Source: XN24 sp047921395
GTDB taxonomy: Bacteria; Pseudomonadota; Gammaproteobacteria; Steroidobacterales; XN24
Direction of reading: 5' to 3'
Length of the DNA stretch: 64,000 nt
Assembly: GCA_047921395.1 (NCBI GenBank)
Contig: JBLRWH010000006.1
Coordinates: forward strand, 3,967-67,966
A program made the position numbers and the translations under genes. Positions 47,725 to 56,311 of this stretch are shown here, piece after piece; within the stretch, counting starts at the first letter, position 1; every line of letters begins with the position of its first letter. The notes beneath the pieces are model-generated. The model searched no databases. It was not told the DNA's origin and saw only the letters and a list, made by a program, of their open reading frames with translations.

Positions 47725-47824
47725 GCCCTCATGGTATCTTCAGGGCACGGGTCGCGCCAGTCGGCGATCTACCAGGACACGCACATTCAGGCTGCTCCGG
47801 CAGCCGTATTCGACGGGGACGCCG

Positions 47825-48319
47825 ATGAACATCGTTTTCCTGACGACGGGCGGAACGATCGATAAAGTCTACTTCGACGCGATGAGCCGTTTCGAGGTGG
47901 GGGAGACCGTCGTCAGCAAGATCCTGCGCGAGGGCGGAGTGACCTTCGAGTTCGAGGTCATCCCGCTCATGCGCAAGGACAGCCTCGAAATCGGGGCGCA
48001 GGATCGCGAGGCCATTCGGGCTGCGGTCGCCGTGCGCGAGGAGACGCACGTGATCGTCACACATGGCACCGACACCATGGTGGAGACCGCCCGTGCGCTG
48101 GCCTCGATCAGCGGCAAGACAATTGTCATGACCGGCGCGCTGAGCCCGGCGCGTTTCCAGGCCTCCGACGCCGTGTTCAACATCGGCATGGCGGTGGCGG
48201 CCGTGCAGACCTGCCCGCCCGGCGTGTGGATCGCCATGAGCGGACAGGTCTTTCGTCACGACCAGGTGCGCAAGAACCGCGACCAGAACCGCTTCGAGCG
48301 ACTCGCGTCGCCTGGCTAG
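47825..48319 (+). CDS. Half-length asparaginase-domain protein
   Basis: This is a 164-residue protein. It has the N-terminal L-asparaginase motifs: TTGGTIDK (residues 7-14) with the first catalytic Thr, and THGTDTMVETA near residues 79-89 with the second. Full L-asparaginases have about 330 residues; this one ends after the N-terminal domain at SGQVFRHDQVRKNRDQNRFE, without a visible frameshift remnant downstream. Such stand-alone domains are known in gammaproteobacteria (recalled). It is divergent from nfeD. Activity is uncertain. Confidence 0.8.
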   Translation: MNIVFLTTGGTIDKVYFDAMSRFEVGETVVSKILREGGVTFEFEVIPLMRKDSLEIGAQDREAIRAAVAVREETHVIVTHGTDTMVETARALASISGKTIVMTGALSPARFQASDAVFNIGMAVAAVQTCPPGVWIAMSGQVFRHDQVRKNRDQNRFERLASPG

Positions 48320-48334
48320 CAGTGCCCCGGAGCC

Positions 48335-49855
48335 TCAGCCCTCCAGGTCGAACTTGATGCCCTGTGCGAGCGGCAACTCGTGGCTGAAATTGATCGTGTT
48401 GGTCTGGCGCCGCATGTAGGCCTTCCAGGAATCCGACCCGGCCTCGCGGCCGCCGCCGGTGTCCTTCTCGCCACCGAACGCGCCGCCAATCTCCGCGCCG
48501 GAGGTGCCGATGTTCACGTTCGCGATGCCGCAGTCACTGCCGGTGGCCGACAGGAAGCGCTCGCCCGCCTGCAGGTCGTCCGTGAAGATGGCGGACGACA
48601 GGCCTTGGCGCACCGAGTTATTCAACGCGATAGCCTCGTCGAAGTGGTGGTAGGGGATCAGGTACAGGATCGGCGCGAATGTCTCCTCCTGGACGATATC
48701 CCACTCGTTACTCGCCTTGACGATAGTCGGCTGGACAAAGTTACCCGGGCGCTCGATCACGTGCCCGCCCGTCAGCACGCGGCCGCCGCGTGCGATGACC
48801 CTCTCGATCGCGGCCTCATAGCGCATGACGGCGTCCGCATCGATCAGCGGTCCCATCAGGGTCTGTGGATCCAGCGGATCGCCAACCTTGACCTGGCCGT
48901 ACGCGAACACGAGGCGATGCGCGAGTTCCTCGAACAGCTTTTCGTGCACCAGCACGCGCCGCGTCGACGTGCAGCGCTGGCCGGCCGTGCCGACGGCCCC
49001 GAAGACGATTGCCGGTACCGCGAGATCGAGGTTGGCTTTCTCGTCGACGATGATGGCGTTGTTGCCGCCCAGTTCGAGCAGCGACCGGCCAAGACGGGCC
49101 GCGACGCGCTCCGCGACCTTGCGGCCAACAGGCGTCGAGCCGGTAAACGACACCAGGTCAACCCGTGAATCGGCGACGAGTTCCTCGGCCAGGGAGACAT
49201 CGGCCTCGACGAACAGGCTGAAAATCGGCGGGAAGCCCCGTCCCTCGAGCGCCTCGTTGCAGATCTTCTGCACGGCGATGGCGCACAGCGGCGCCTTCGG
49301 CGAGGGCTTCCAGATGCAGACATCCCCGCAAATGGCGGCGATGAATGCGTTCCAGCTCCAGACGGCGACCGGGAAATTGAAGGCGCTGATGATGCCGACC
49401 ACCCCGAGCGGGTGCCATTGCTCATACATCCGGTGCCCCGGCCGCTCGGAATGCATCGTCTTGCCATAGAGCATGCGCGACTGGCCGACGGCGAAATCGG
49501 CTATGTCGATCATTTCCTGCACTTCGCCGTCGCCCTCGGCCTTGATCTTGCCCATTTCCAGGCTGACCAGGCTGCCGAGCGCGTCCTTGTGACGGCGCAG
49601 CGCGTCGGCGCACAAGCGGACCGCCTCGCCCCGATGCGGCGCCGGCATGGCACGCCACAGGTGGAAGGCTTCCCGCGCGACGCCGATGATCTCCTCGTAC
49701 TCGTCCGCAGAGGCCGTGCGCACGGTGGCGATACGCTCGCCGGTGGCAGGGTTGAATGAGCCGATGGCCGGCCCGGTGCCATGCAGCTCGCGCGAACCGG
49801 CCCAGGCGCCCGAATTCTCGTCGCCGAGTCCGAGGCTGTTCAGAATTTCCTGCAT
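48335..49855 (-). CDS. ALDH7-type aldehyde dehydrogenase, alpha-aminoadipate semialdehyde dehydrogenase-like
   Basis: This is a 506-residue enzyme. ISAFNFPVAVWSWNAFIAAICGD and KPSPKAPLCA are typical of the ALDH7/antiquitin branch; the catalytic Cys is in GTAGQRCTSTRRVLV, and the C-terminal GGAFGGEKDTGGGREAGSDSW segment is characteristic. The family oxidises alpha-aminoadipate semialdehyde to aminoadipate in lysine breakdown. The ATG at 49855 follows a strong GGGAGG; an upstream in-frame start would overlap the neighbouring dehydrogenase. It starts one base after that gene's stop, indicating close coupling. Confidence 0.88.
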   Translation of the reverse strand: MQEILNSLGLGDENSGAWAGSRELHGTGPAIGSFNPATGERIATVRTASADEYEEIIGVAREAFHLWRAMPAPHRGEAVRLCADALRRHKDALGSLVSLEMGKIKAEGDGEVQEMIDIADFAVGQSRMLYGKTMHSERPGHRMYEQWHPLGVVGIISAFNFPVAVWSWNAFIAAICGDVCIWKPSPKAPLCAIAVQKICNEALEGRGFPPIFSLFVEADVSLAEELVADSRVDLVSFTGSTPVGRKVAERVAARLGRSLLELGGNNAIIVDEKANLDLAVPAIVFGAVGTAGQRCTSTRRVLVHEKLFEELAHRLVFAYGQVKVGDPLDPQTLMGPLIDADAVMRYEAAIERVIARGGRVLTGGHVIERPGNFVQPTIVKASNEWDIVQEETFAPILYLIPYHHFDEAIALNNSVRQGLSSAIFTDDLQAGERFLSATGSDCGIANVNIGTSGAEIGGAFGGEKDTGGGREAGSDSWKAYMRRQTNTINFSHELPLAQGIKFDLEG

Positions 49856-49856
49856 T

Positions 49857-51020
49857 TCATCCTCCCTTAATGCGTTGATGCCCGACGACCCCGGTGGCAA
49901 TCAGCCGTGCCGAAACCTCGTTGGTGCCGCCGTGCGCGTAGAACCTGCCGAAGCGGTTTTCGAGCACATCCTTGAGACGAAAGCTTTCCTGCGTGACGAA
50001 GCCGCGATACTCGCCGGGATCGCTGATGACCAGGTCGGCCACGGCGCACACGCCGGAGGCTGTCGTGACCTGGATGGCCGACCAGAGGCGACCCGCGATG
50101 ACCTGCGGATAGACCTTGTTGACGTAGTTCTCTTCGCGCAACTCCCCGTCCTGCAGGCCGACCACCGAGACATAGACGATAACGACGTCCTGCAGGGTGC
50201 GCGGCACCGAGTTCTCCAGTACCCGCTTGAGCGTGCCGCGATCGTGATTGAGCTTCAGGCCGTTCATGAGCAGGCGCATCTGGGCGCAGTGCCCCGGGTA
50301 GCGCATGGTCTTGTAATTCATTTCCTGCACGCGACCCCGCCAGGAGTTGGCCAGCGAGCCGAGTCCGCCCGAGGTGTTGAAGGCCTCGTAGAGCGTGCCG
50401 TCGATCTCGATTTCCTCGAGCCCCTCGAGCGGCAGCACGTTGATGACGTCACCGGACTCGACGCTCTGGCACATGTTGCCGTACTCGTTGATCAACCCGT
50501 CGGTGGACCAGGTCAGCGAGTACTTGAGCACGTTGTTCGGATGCTGGGGCAGGGCGCCGACGCGCAACTTGACCGTCTGGATCTCGTCGAAATGGCCGGC
50601 GAGCTCGTTGGCGGCGATGCTGACGAAGCCCGGCGCCAGGCCGCATTGCGGCGCAAACGCCGTGCCGGCGCCTTCGGCCAGTTCGCGTACCTGCTCGGTG
50701 ACCGCGACATCCTCGGTCAGGTCGAAATAGTGCATGCCGCGCGCCTTGGCCGCCTCCGCCACCGGCACGTTGCAGAAATAGGGCAGGCCGGAAATCACGG
50801 CGTCAACCGGATGCGCATCCAGGTGCGCCCCGAGGGCCCCCGGATCGGTCGCGTCCAGCGCGAAAGCCCTGACGGCCGGCAACCCGTGGCCCTTGGCGAC
50901 GGCCTCCGCCGCCGCGCCATCAAGGTCGGCCAGGTCGACATGGTAATCGCCGGATTCGCCAAGCAAGCCGGAGATCAGGGCTCCGATCTTGCCGGCCCCG
51001 AGAACAAGTACTCGATGCAT
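49857..51020 (-). CDS. Saccharopine/lysine dehydrogenase-like protein
   Basis: This is a 387-residue protein. The NAD(P)-binding start MHRVLVLGAGKIGALISGLL is followed by HPVDAVISGLPYFCNVPVAEAA and a C-terminal domain with CGLAPGFVSIAANELAGHFDE. The length fits L-lysine 6-dehydrogenase or bacterial saccharopine dehydrogenase-like enzymes. Upstream of an alpha-aminoadipate semialdehyde dehydrogenase gene, it probably produces that semialdehyde from lysine or saccharopine (inference). The ATG at 51020 was chosen because upstream sequence crosses the DAHP synthase promoter. Confidence 0.85.
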   Translation of the reverse strand: MHRVLVLGAGKIGALISGLLGESGDYHVDLADLDGAAAEAVAKGHGLPAVRAFALDATDPGALGAHLDAHPVDAVISGLPYFCNVPVAEAAKARGMHYFDLTEDVAVTEQVRELAEGAGTAFAPQCGLAPGFVSIAANELAGHFDEIQTVKLRVGALPQHPNNVLKYSLTWSTDGLINEYGNMCQSVESGDVINVLPLEGLEEIEIDGTLYEAFNTSGGLGSLANSWRGRVQEMNYKTMRYPGHCAQMRLLMNGLKLNHDRGTLKRVLENSVPRTLQDVVIVYVSVVGLQDGELREENYVNKVYPQVIAGRLWSAIQVTTASGVCAVADLVISDPGEYRGFVTQESFRLKDVLENRFGRFYAHGGTNEVSARLIATGVVGHQRIKGG

Positions 51021-51072
51021 GAAGGTGCTCCACTGGCCGGGACCCGGCGCGCAGCCACGGTCCGAATGTACG

Positions 51073-51104
51073 GCGAGCCCGCTCCCGGATGGAAGCGGGC
51101 TCGC
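51073..51104. other. Hairpin in the divergent lysine-dehydrogenase/DAHP-synthase region
   Basis: A perfect 11-base stem (GCGAGCCCGCT / AGCGGGCTCGC) with a 10-base loop lies 53 bases upstream of the leftward gene and 100 upstream of the DAHP synthase ATG. No T-tract follows on either strand. It could be a leader structure or an operator-like palindrome. Confidence 0.4.
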
Positions 51105-51170
51105 GGCTGAAGCGCCATTATCGCGGGTCCTTGCGCGCCGCGCCAGCGGGGACGGCAGAGCCCGATGCTT

Positions 51171-51198
51171 TTGCACTGCGGCATTTGCGCGGTACGAT
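51171..51198 (+). promoter_or_regulatory. Candidate promoter for class II DAHP synthase
   Basis: TTGCAC, a 16-base spacer and TACGAT end only six bases before the ATG at 51205. If used, transcription would begin at or next to the start codon, giving a leaderless or nearly leaderless mRNA; no ribosome-binding site is visible upstream of this ATG. Confidence 0.45.
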
Positions 51199-51204
51199 TG
51201 GCAA

Positions 51205-52557
51205 ATGATTGCAACACCCAAGCACCTGGATTGGCATCCCGCGAGCTGGCAGACCAAGGTCGCCGGCCAGCAGCCCCTTTACCCGGATGCCGACGCCGTC
51301 GCATCCGTCATCGCGCGCCTGCGCACGCTCCCGCCGTTGGTCGTGTCCTGGGAGGTCGAGGCCCTGCAGGAGCAGATCGCGCGCGCCCAGCGCGGCGAGG
51401 CCTTCCTGCTGCAGGGCGGGGACTGCGCGGAGAACTTCGATGACTGCAACTCGGACCAGATCGCGCGCAAGCTGAAAATCCTGTTGCAGGTCAGCGTCGT
51501 GCTGCTCCACAGCCTCAAGAAGCCGGTCATCCGCGTCGGGCGCATGGCCGGGCAATATGCCAAGCCTCGCTCGACGGACATGGAGACGCGCGACGGCCAG
51601 ACCCTGCCGAGCTATCGCGGCGACCTGGTGAACCGCAACGGCTTCACGCTGGCCGACCGGACCCCGGACCCGGAGCTGATGATGGTGGGCTACCAGCGGG
51701 CCGCGCTGACGCTGAACTTCGTCCGGGCGCTCGCGGAAGGCGGTTTCGCCGACCTGCACCACCCCGAGTACTGGAATATCGGCTTTGCGCAATCGACACC
51801 GTTCGAGCAGGCCTACAAGCGCATTGTCAGGAGCATCACGGACTCGATGGACTTCTTCGAGTTCATCTCCGGACAGCCAGTGCACCGGACGCGCCGCATC
51901 GATTTCTTCGCGTCCCACGAAGGCCTGCACCTGCTTTATGAGCAGGCGCAAACGCGTTTCATCGAGCGCCGCGGGCGCTGGTACAACCTCTCCACCCACT
52001 ACCCCTGGATCGGCATGCGCACGGCCCAGGTCGACAGCGCGCACGTGGAGTACTTCCGCGGCATTGCCAACCCGATCGGTGTGAAGTGCGGCACGGGCAT
52101 GAGCACGGAGTGGTTGCAGTCGCTCATCGAGAAGCTGAATCCGGACAATGAGCCCGGGCGGCTGACCCTGATCCACCGTTTCGGCTCGGACAATATCGCG
52201 AAGCACCTCCCGCCCATGATCGAGGCGGTCAGGGCGAGTGGCGCGACGGTCCTCTGGGTCTGCGACCCGATGCACGGCAACACCGAGACGACCTCGAGCG
52301 GCATCAAGACCCGCAGCTTCGACCGGATCCTCTCCGAAGTGGAACAGGCGTTCCGGATCCACGAAGAGATGGGCAGCTACCTCGGGGGCGTGCACTTCGA
52401 GCTGACGGGGGACGACGTCACCGAATGCATCGGCGGCGCGCGCGGGCTTACCGAGACCGACCTGGCGCGGGCTTACCTCTCGCAGGTCGACCCGCGCCTG
52501 AACTACGAGCAGGCTCTCGAGCTCGCGATGCGGATCGCGGAGCTTCGCGGCCGCTGA
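51205..52557 (+). CDS. Class II 3-deoxy-7-phosphoheptulonate (DAHP) synthase
   Basis: This is a 450-residue enzyme for the first step of the shikimate pathway (PEP plus erythrose-4-phosphate). The class II (plant-type) motifs are clear: WHPASWQTKVAGQQPLYPD, LLQGGDCAENF with the metal-binding Cys, PVIRVGRMAGQYAKPRS, IGVKCGTGMSTEWL and WVCDPMHGNTE. The ATG at 51205 begins MIATPKHLDWHP. Its last 110 bases overlap a convergent pseudouridine synthase gene. Longer in-frame sequence upstream lies in the intergenic region and is not used. Confidence 0.93.
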   Translation: MIATPKHLDWHPASWQTKVAGQQPLYPDADAVASVIARLRTLPPLVVSWEVEALQEQIARAQRGEAFLLQGGDCAENFDDCNSDQIARKLKILLQVSVVLLHSLKKPVIRVGRMAGQYAKPRSTDMETRDGQTLPSYRGDLVNRNGFTLADRTPDPELMMVGYQRAALTLNFVRALAEGGFADLHHPEYWNIGFAQSTPFEQAYKRIVRSITDSMDFFEFISGQPVHRTRRIDFFASHEGLHLLYEQAQTRFIERRGRWYNLSTHYPWIGMRTAQVDSAHVEYFRGIANPIGVKCGTGMSTEWLQSLIEKLNPDNEPGRLTLIHRFGSDNIAKHLPPMIEAVRASGATVLWVCDPMHGNTETTSSGIKTRSFDRILSEVEQAFRIHEEMGSYLGGVHFELTGDDVTECIGGARGLTETDLARAYLSQVDPRLNYEQALELAMRIAELRGR

Positions 52558-53134
52558 GCAACTCTGCGGGGATGGCGACTTCCTGCCATTCCCCGGGCGA
52601 CAGTCCGTCCAGCTCGAATGGCCCCACCGCGACGCGCACCAGCCGCAGGGTGGGGTAGCCGACCGCCGCGGTCATGCGGCGCACCTGCCGGTTTCGGCCC
52701 TCGCGCAACTGGAGTTCCAGCCAGCTGTCCGGCACCTGCTTGCGAAAGCGGATCGGCGGATCGCGTGGCCACAACCCCGCCGGCTCGGGGATCTGGCGCG
52801 CGCGCGCCGGACGCGTGCGACCGTCGCGCAGGACCACGCCCTCCCTGAGGGCCGCCAGCGCCGCCTCGTCGGGAACCCCCTCCACCTGGGCGTGATAGGT
52901 CTTCCACAGGCCGTGGCGCGGATCGCTGAGCCGCGCCTGGAGCGGTCCATGATCGGTCAGCAAAACAAGTCCCTCGCTGTCGTGATCCAGCCGGCCCGCG
53001 GGATAGACGGCAGGGACCCTGACGTAATCCGCGAGCGTCGCTCGGCCGTCCGTGGCGCTGAACTGGCACAGGACGCGAAATGGCTTGTTGAACAGCAGCA
53101 GCCGTCCGCATTCACCGGAATTATCTGGCATCAT
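52448..53134 (-). CDS. rluE: 23S rRNA pseudouridine synthase, RluE-like (RsuA family)
   Basis: This is a 228-residue protein. The catalytic Asp is D50 in PAGRLDHDSEGLVLLTDHG; LLFNKPFRVLCQF at the start and REGRNRQVRRMTAAVGYPTLRLVRVAVGP near the end (in part) are RsuA-family landmarks, and it lacks the S4 domain, like RluE. The family core ends near GEWQEVAIPAEL. The remaining 37 residues are a basic, Ser/Arg/Gly-rich tail antisense to the DAHP synthase 3' end. The two ATG codons at 53134 and 53131 are alternative starts. Confidence 0.87.
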   Translation of the reverse strand: MMPDNSGECGRLLLFNKPFRVLCQFSATDGRATLADYVRVPAVYPAGRLDHDSEGLVLLTDHGPLQARLSDPRHGLWKTYHAQVEGVPDEAALAALREGVVLRDGRTRPARARQIPEPAGLWPRDPPIRFRKQVPDSWLELQLREGRNRQVRRMTAAVGYPTLRLVRVAVGPFELDGLSPGEWQEVAIPAELLSGREAPRSASRAREPARSSGAGRPARGKPAPGRSR

Positions 53135-53227
53135 TCCCCCACGCGCTGGTCAGCGCCCACAGGAACAGGTATTCCCCGACAAGATCGGACGATTGCCAGC
53201 CAGGTTTTGAACAACGGGAGCGCATCA

Positions 53228-54919
53228 TTGGACAAGCATGGTAACCCCAGCTGTGACACCGTAGTCGCGGCTACCGGCACACGCAGGCAGGGCAGCGTGC
53301 TCGCCGTCGTGCTGTTCGCCGGCCTGGCGCTGCAGGCCGTCAGCCACGGCACGGCACTCGCGGAGCCCATCAGCGAAGCGGGGCTGCATCGTCACATCGC
53401 AGTGCTCGCAGCGGACGAATTCGAGGGCCGGGCGCCCGGCTCGAAGGGCGAAGAGCGGACCCTGGAGTACCTGCAAAGATCGTTCGCCGCGGTCGGCGCG
53501 CAACCTGGCAACGGCGACAGCTACCTGCAGGCGGTCCCGCTGGTGTCACTGGCGCCCGCGGAGAAGCCCTCGTTCGTGGTGCGCGGCGCGGATTTTTCCG
53601 CCACGCTGGCGCACAGGAAGGACATGGTGGCCTGGACCGAGCGGCTGGTCGATGCCGTGACGGTCAAGGACAGCCCGCTGGTCTTCGCCGGCTACGGCAT
53701 CGTCGCGCCCGAGTATGGCTGGAACGACTACGAAGGACTCGACGCGCGCGGCAAGACCGTCGTGGTGCTGGTGAATGACCCCGGCTTCGCCACCGGCGAT
53801 CCGGCGCTGTTCACCGGCCGGGCGATGACCTACTACGGTCGCTGGACGTACAAGTACGAGGAGGCCGCCCGCCAGGGGGCCGAGGCGATCATCATCGTCC
53901 ACGAGACCGAGCCGGCAAGCTATGGCTGGGCGGTGGTGGAGCGGGGCGGCTCGGGCGAGCGATTCGGCCTGCGCAGCGAGGACGGCAACCTCTCGCGCGC
54001 GGCCGTGGAGGGCTGGATCACGACGGAGGCGGCAGAAAAGTTGTTCGCCGCCGCCGGCGAGGAGTTCGCGACGTTGAAGGCCGCGGCACTCCGGCCGGAT
54101 TTCGAGGCGCGTCCGCTGGGCGATCTGCGCGCCGACATCCACGTGCGAAGCACGAGCCGCGCGGTGGAGTCCCACAATGTCCTGGCGCGGGTGCCGGGCG
54201 CGAAACGGCCCGACGAATACGTGATCTTCATGGGCCACTGGGATCATCTCGGCCGGGACGGCGGCCAGGTATTCAATGGCGCAATCGATAATGCCTCGGG
54301 CATTGCCGGCCTGCTGTTGCTTGCCGAAGCCTACGCCAGGCTCGACCCGCCGGCGGAGCGCAGCCTGCTGTTCGTGGCGGTCACCGCCGAGGAGCAGGGA
54401 CTGCTCGGCTCCGAGTACTACGGGGGGCACCCCGTCGTGCCGCTAGAGCAGACGGTCGCGGTGATCAACGTCGATGGCCTGAACTACATCGGGCCGACGC
54501 GCGACATCACGGTGGTCGGCTACGGCGCCTCTGAACTGGATGCCTTCGTCGATGCCGCCGCGGCGAAGCACAACCGCAAGGTGATGCCGGATCCGCGGCC
54601 GGAGGCGGGCAGTTACTATCGCTCCGATCACTTCAGCGTGGCCAAGCAGGGCGTACCGGCCGTGTACCCGAAGATGGGCCGGGACCTGGTCGAGGGCGGA
54701 ACCGAGCGCGGTTTCGAGCTGGCGCAGAACTACGAGAAGAATCATTATCACAAGCCGACCGACGCCTATTCGCCGGAGCAGGACTGGACGGGCGGCGCCG
54801 CGGACCTGAAGCTGTATTTCGATATCGGCCTCCAGATCGCGAACTCGACCGCCTGGCCCAACTGGGCCGAGGGCAACGAGTTCCGGGCACTGCGCGATGC
54901 GCAGCGGGCGGAGCGTTGA
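53228..54919 (+). CDS. Exported M28-family zinc aminopeptidase with PA insert
   Basis: This is a 563-residue protein starting at TTG. That start is chosen because ACGGGAGCGC lies just upstream and the next residues form a signal peptide (SVLAVVLFAGLALQAVS, cut near LA-EP). Zinc ligands of M28 are visible: GHWDHLG, DNASG, EEQGLLGSEYY, INVDGLNYIG and YRSDHFS. A protease-associated-type domain lies at about residues 130-310. It probably trims peptides in the periplasm or outside the cell. It is divergent from rluE and upstream of a thioredoxin-like gene. Confidence 0.88.
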   Translation: MDKHGNPSCDTVVAATGTRRQGSVLAVVLFAGLALQAVSHGTALAEPISEAGLHRHIAVLAADEFEGRAPGSKGEERTLEYLQRSFAAVGAQPGNGDSYLQAVPLVSLAPAEKPSFVVRGADFSATLAHRKDMVAWTERLVDAVTVKDSPLVFAGYGIVAPEYGWNDYEGLDARGKTVVVLVNDPGFATGDPALFTGRAMTYYGRWTYKYEEAARQGAEAIIIVHETEPASYGWAVVERGGSGERFGLRSEDGNLSRAAVEGWITTEAAEKLFAAAGEEFATLKAAALRPDFEARPLGDLRADIHVRSTSRAVESHNVLARVPGAKRPDEYVIFMGHWDHLGRDGGQVFNGAIDNASGIAGLLLLAEAYARLDPPAERSLLFVAVTAEEQGLLGSEYYGGHPVVPLEQTVAVINVDGLNYIGPTRDITVVGYGASELDAFVDAAAAKHNRKVMPDPRPEAGSYYRSDHFSVAKQGVPAVYPKMGRDLVEGGTERGFELAQNYEKNHYHKPTDAYSPEQDWTGGAADLKLYFDIGLQIANSTAWPNWAEGNEFRALRDAQRAER

Positions 54920-55003
54920 TTCGTTTCCCCCGTGGAACCGGAACGCTGGATATTTTGTCGGACTCGATGAACACCGGGGCCGTCCCGGGGGGGAGATTGC
55001 CAG

Positions 55004-56116
55004 GTGCCTCGTCTCGCTTTGTTGCTGCTCTCAATGTGCCTCCTGGCCGGTCCCGCCGCCGGCGCCGTGCGGTTCACCGACTGGTCGGGCGAGAGCCTTT
55101 CCGGCGTGGTGAGCGAAGCGGCGGCGGGCGGCAAGTTCGTCATGGTGGTGATCACCCAGCCCGACTGGTGCCCCGGATGCATCCAGCTCGACCGGGAGCT
55201 GCTCAGGAATCCCGGGGCCAGTGACGTCGCGGAGCTGACGCGGGAGTGGGTTGTGCTGGAGATGCTGGGTTACGACCAACCCGATGCCGGCGTGATCGCG
55301 GCGCAGGGCCTCGGGTTTCTGGGTACGCCCACGACGCTGCTGCTGAGCCCGCGTTCTGGCGACCAGCGGCTCGGCGACGCCCGGCAGGTCGCCGCGATCG
55401 TCGGCTTCCCCGACGACTACCTGGCCCAGCTGCAACAGGCTGCTGCCGGGCATGATGCGATCGCCGCAGCGCAGGCCCGGCTGCGCGAGCGCAACGATGT
55501 CGAATCGCTGCAGGAGCTGGCGCAGGCCTACCTCTCTGCCGGTGATGCCCAGGCGGCCAGGCGCGTGTTCCAGTCCCTGCTGATGCGCGAAGAACTCTCT
55601 GCCGAGGCACGGCGGGACATTGCCCTCCGGGCTATCCTCCAGCCGACGCAACGGGTCGAGAAGGATCATCCCCGCACGCTCGAGGAGCTGGCGGCCTGGG
55701 TCAAGGCGTTCCCGGAAGGCCGGGACGATCCCGCTTATGTGTATGGCCTCACCTGGTCGCTGCTCTCGCTGGGCCGGGACGACGAGGCCCTCGCGTTGAT
55801 CCGCGAGCATTATTTCGCCAGCGACGATCCGAACGCCACGGCGCAATATCTCTACCTGGCGTTCCGCGCACCGTCGGATGCGTTGCTCGAGGAAGCAGAG
55901 CTGCGCGCCCGGCAGGCGGTGACTGCACACCCCGACCAGGCGGGACGTTTTCATGCCGCCCACGGGCGCATATTGCGTCGCCAGGGCCGTCTCGACGAGG
56001 CCGAGCAGGCCTTCGCACGTGCCGTGGCTGTCGCTGCGGAGGATGACCCGAACCGCGACACCTATCTCGGCCAGCTGGAGTTCGTGCGCAAGGAACTGGT
56101 GACGGCGTCGAACTGA
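55004..56116 (+). CDS. Exported thioredoxin-like protein with TPR-like C-terminal region
   Basis: This is a 370-residue protein. The signal peptide is at 1-20 (LALLLLSMCLLAGPAAG). A thioredoxin fold follows, with the redox pair C56 and C59 in QPDWCPGC and the cis-Pro region FLGTPTTLLL. Residues about 155-365 are helical repeats (AQAYLSAGDAQAARRVFQSL, GRILRRQGRLDEAEQAFARA) that look like TPR units. It could handle disulfides or unfolded proteins in the periplasm. The GTG at 55004 follows GGGGGGAG. The substrate is unknown. Confidence 0.75.
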   Translation: MPRLALLLLSMCLLAGPAAGAVRFTDWSGESLSGVVSEAAAGGKFVMVVITQPDWCPGCIQLDRELLRNPGASDVAELTREWVVLEMLGYDQPDAGVIAAQGLGFLGTPTTLLLSPRSGDQRLGDARQVAAIVGFPDDYLAQLQQAAAGHDAIAAAQARLRERNDVESLQELAQAYLSAGDAQAARRVFQSLLMREELSAEARRDIALRAILQPTQRVEKDHPRTLEELAAWVKAFPEGRDDPAYVYGLTWSLLSLGRDDEALALIREHYFASDDPNATAQYLYLAFRAPSDALLEEAELRARQAVTAHPDQAGRFHAAHGRILRRQGRLDEAEQAFARAVAVAAEDDPNRDTYLGQLEFVRKELVTASN

Positions 56117-56171
56117 ACCCGGCGGGGCGGCGCGAGCCGATTTTCCCGGCAAAGTGCGATGAACCAATTTT

Positions 56172-56200
56172 TTGCATTGACCGCCACCTCGCACTAATAT
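56172..56200 (+). promoter_or_regulatory. Candidate sigma-70 promoter for aceBA
   Basis: TTGCAT, a 17-base spacer and TAATAT lie about 110 bases upstream of the aceB ATG. An overlapping alternative, TTGACC with TATGAT at 15 bases, is also present. The leader of roughly 105 bases leaves room for regulation. Confidence 0.55.
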
Positions 56201-56311
56201 GATGCGTTGCAGTAAATCTGTGTCGCCGGCGCTGTGCCGAGCGGTTCCCGGGTGGGGCGTTCAGCGCGTCCGGGGTTGCGCATATCCGGGCCCGGAACGT
56301 GAAGGGAAGCC

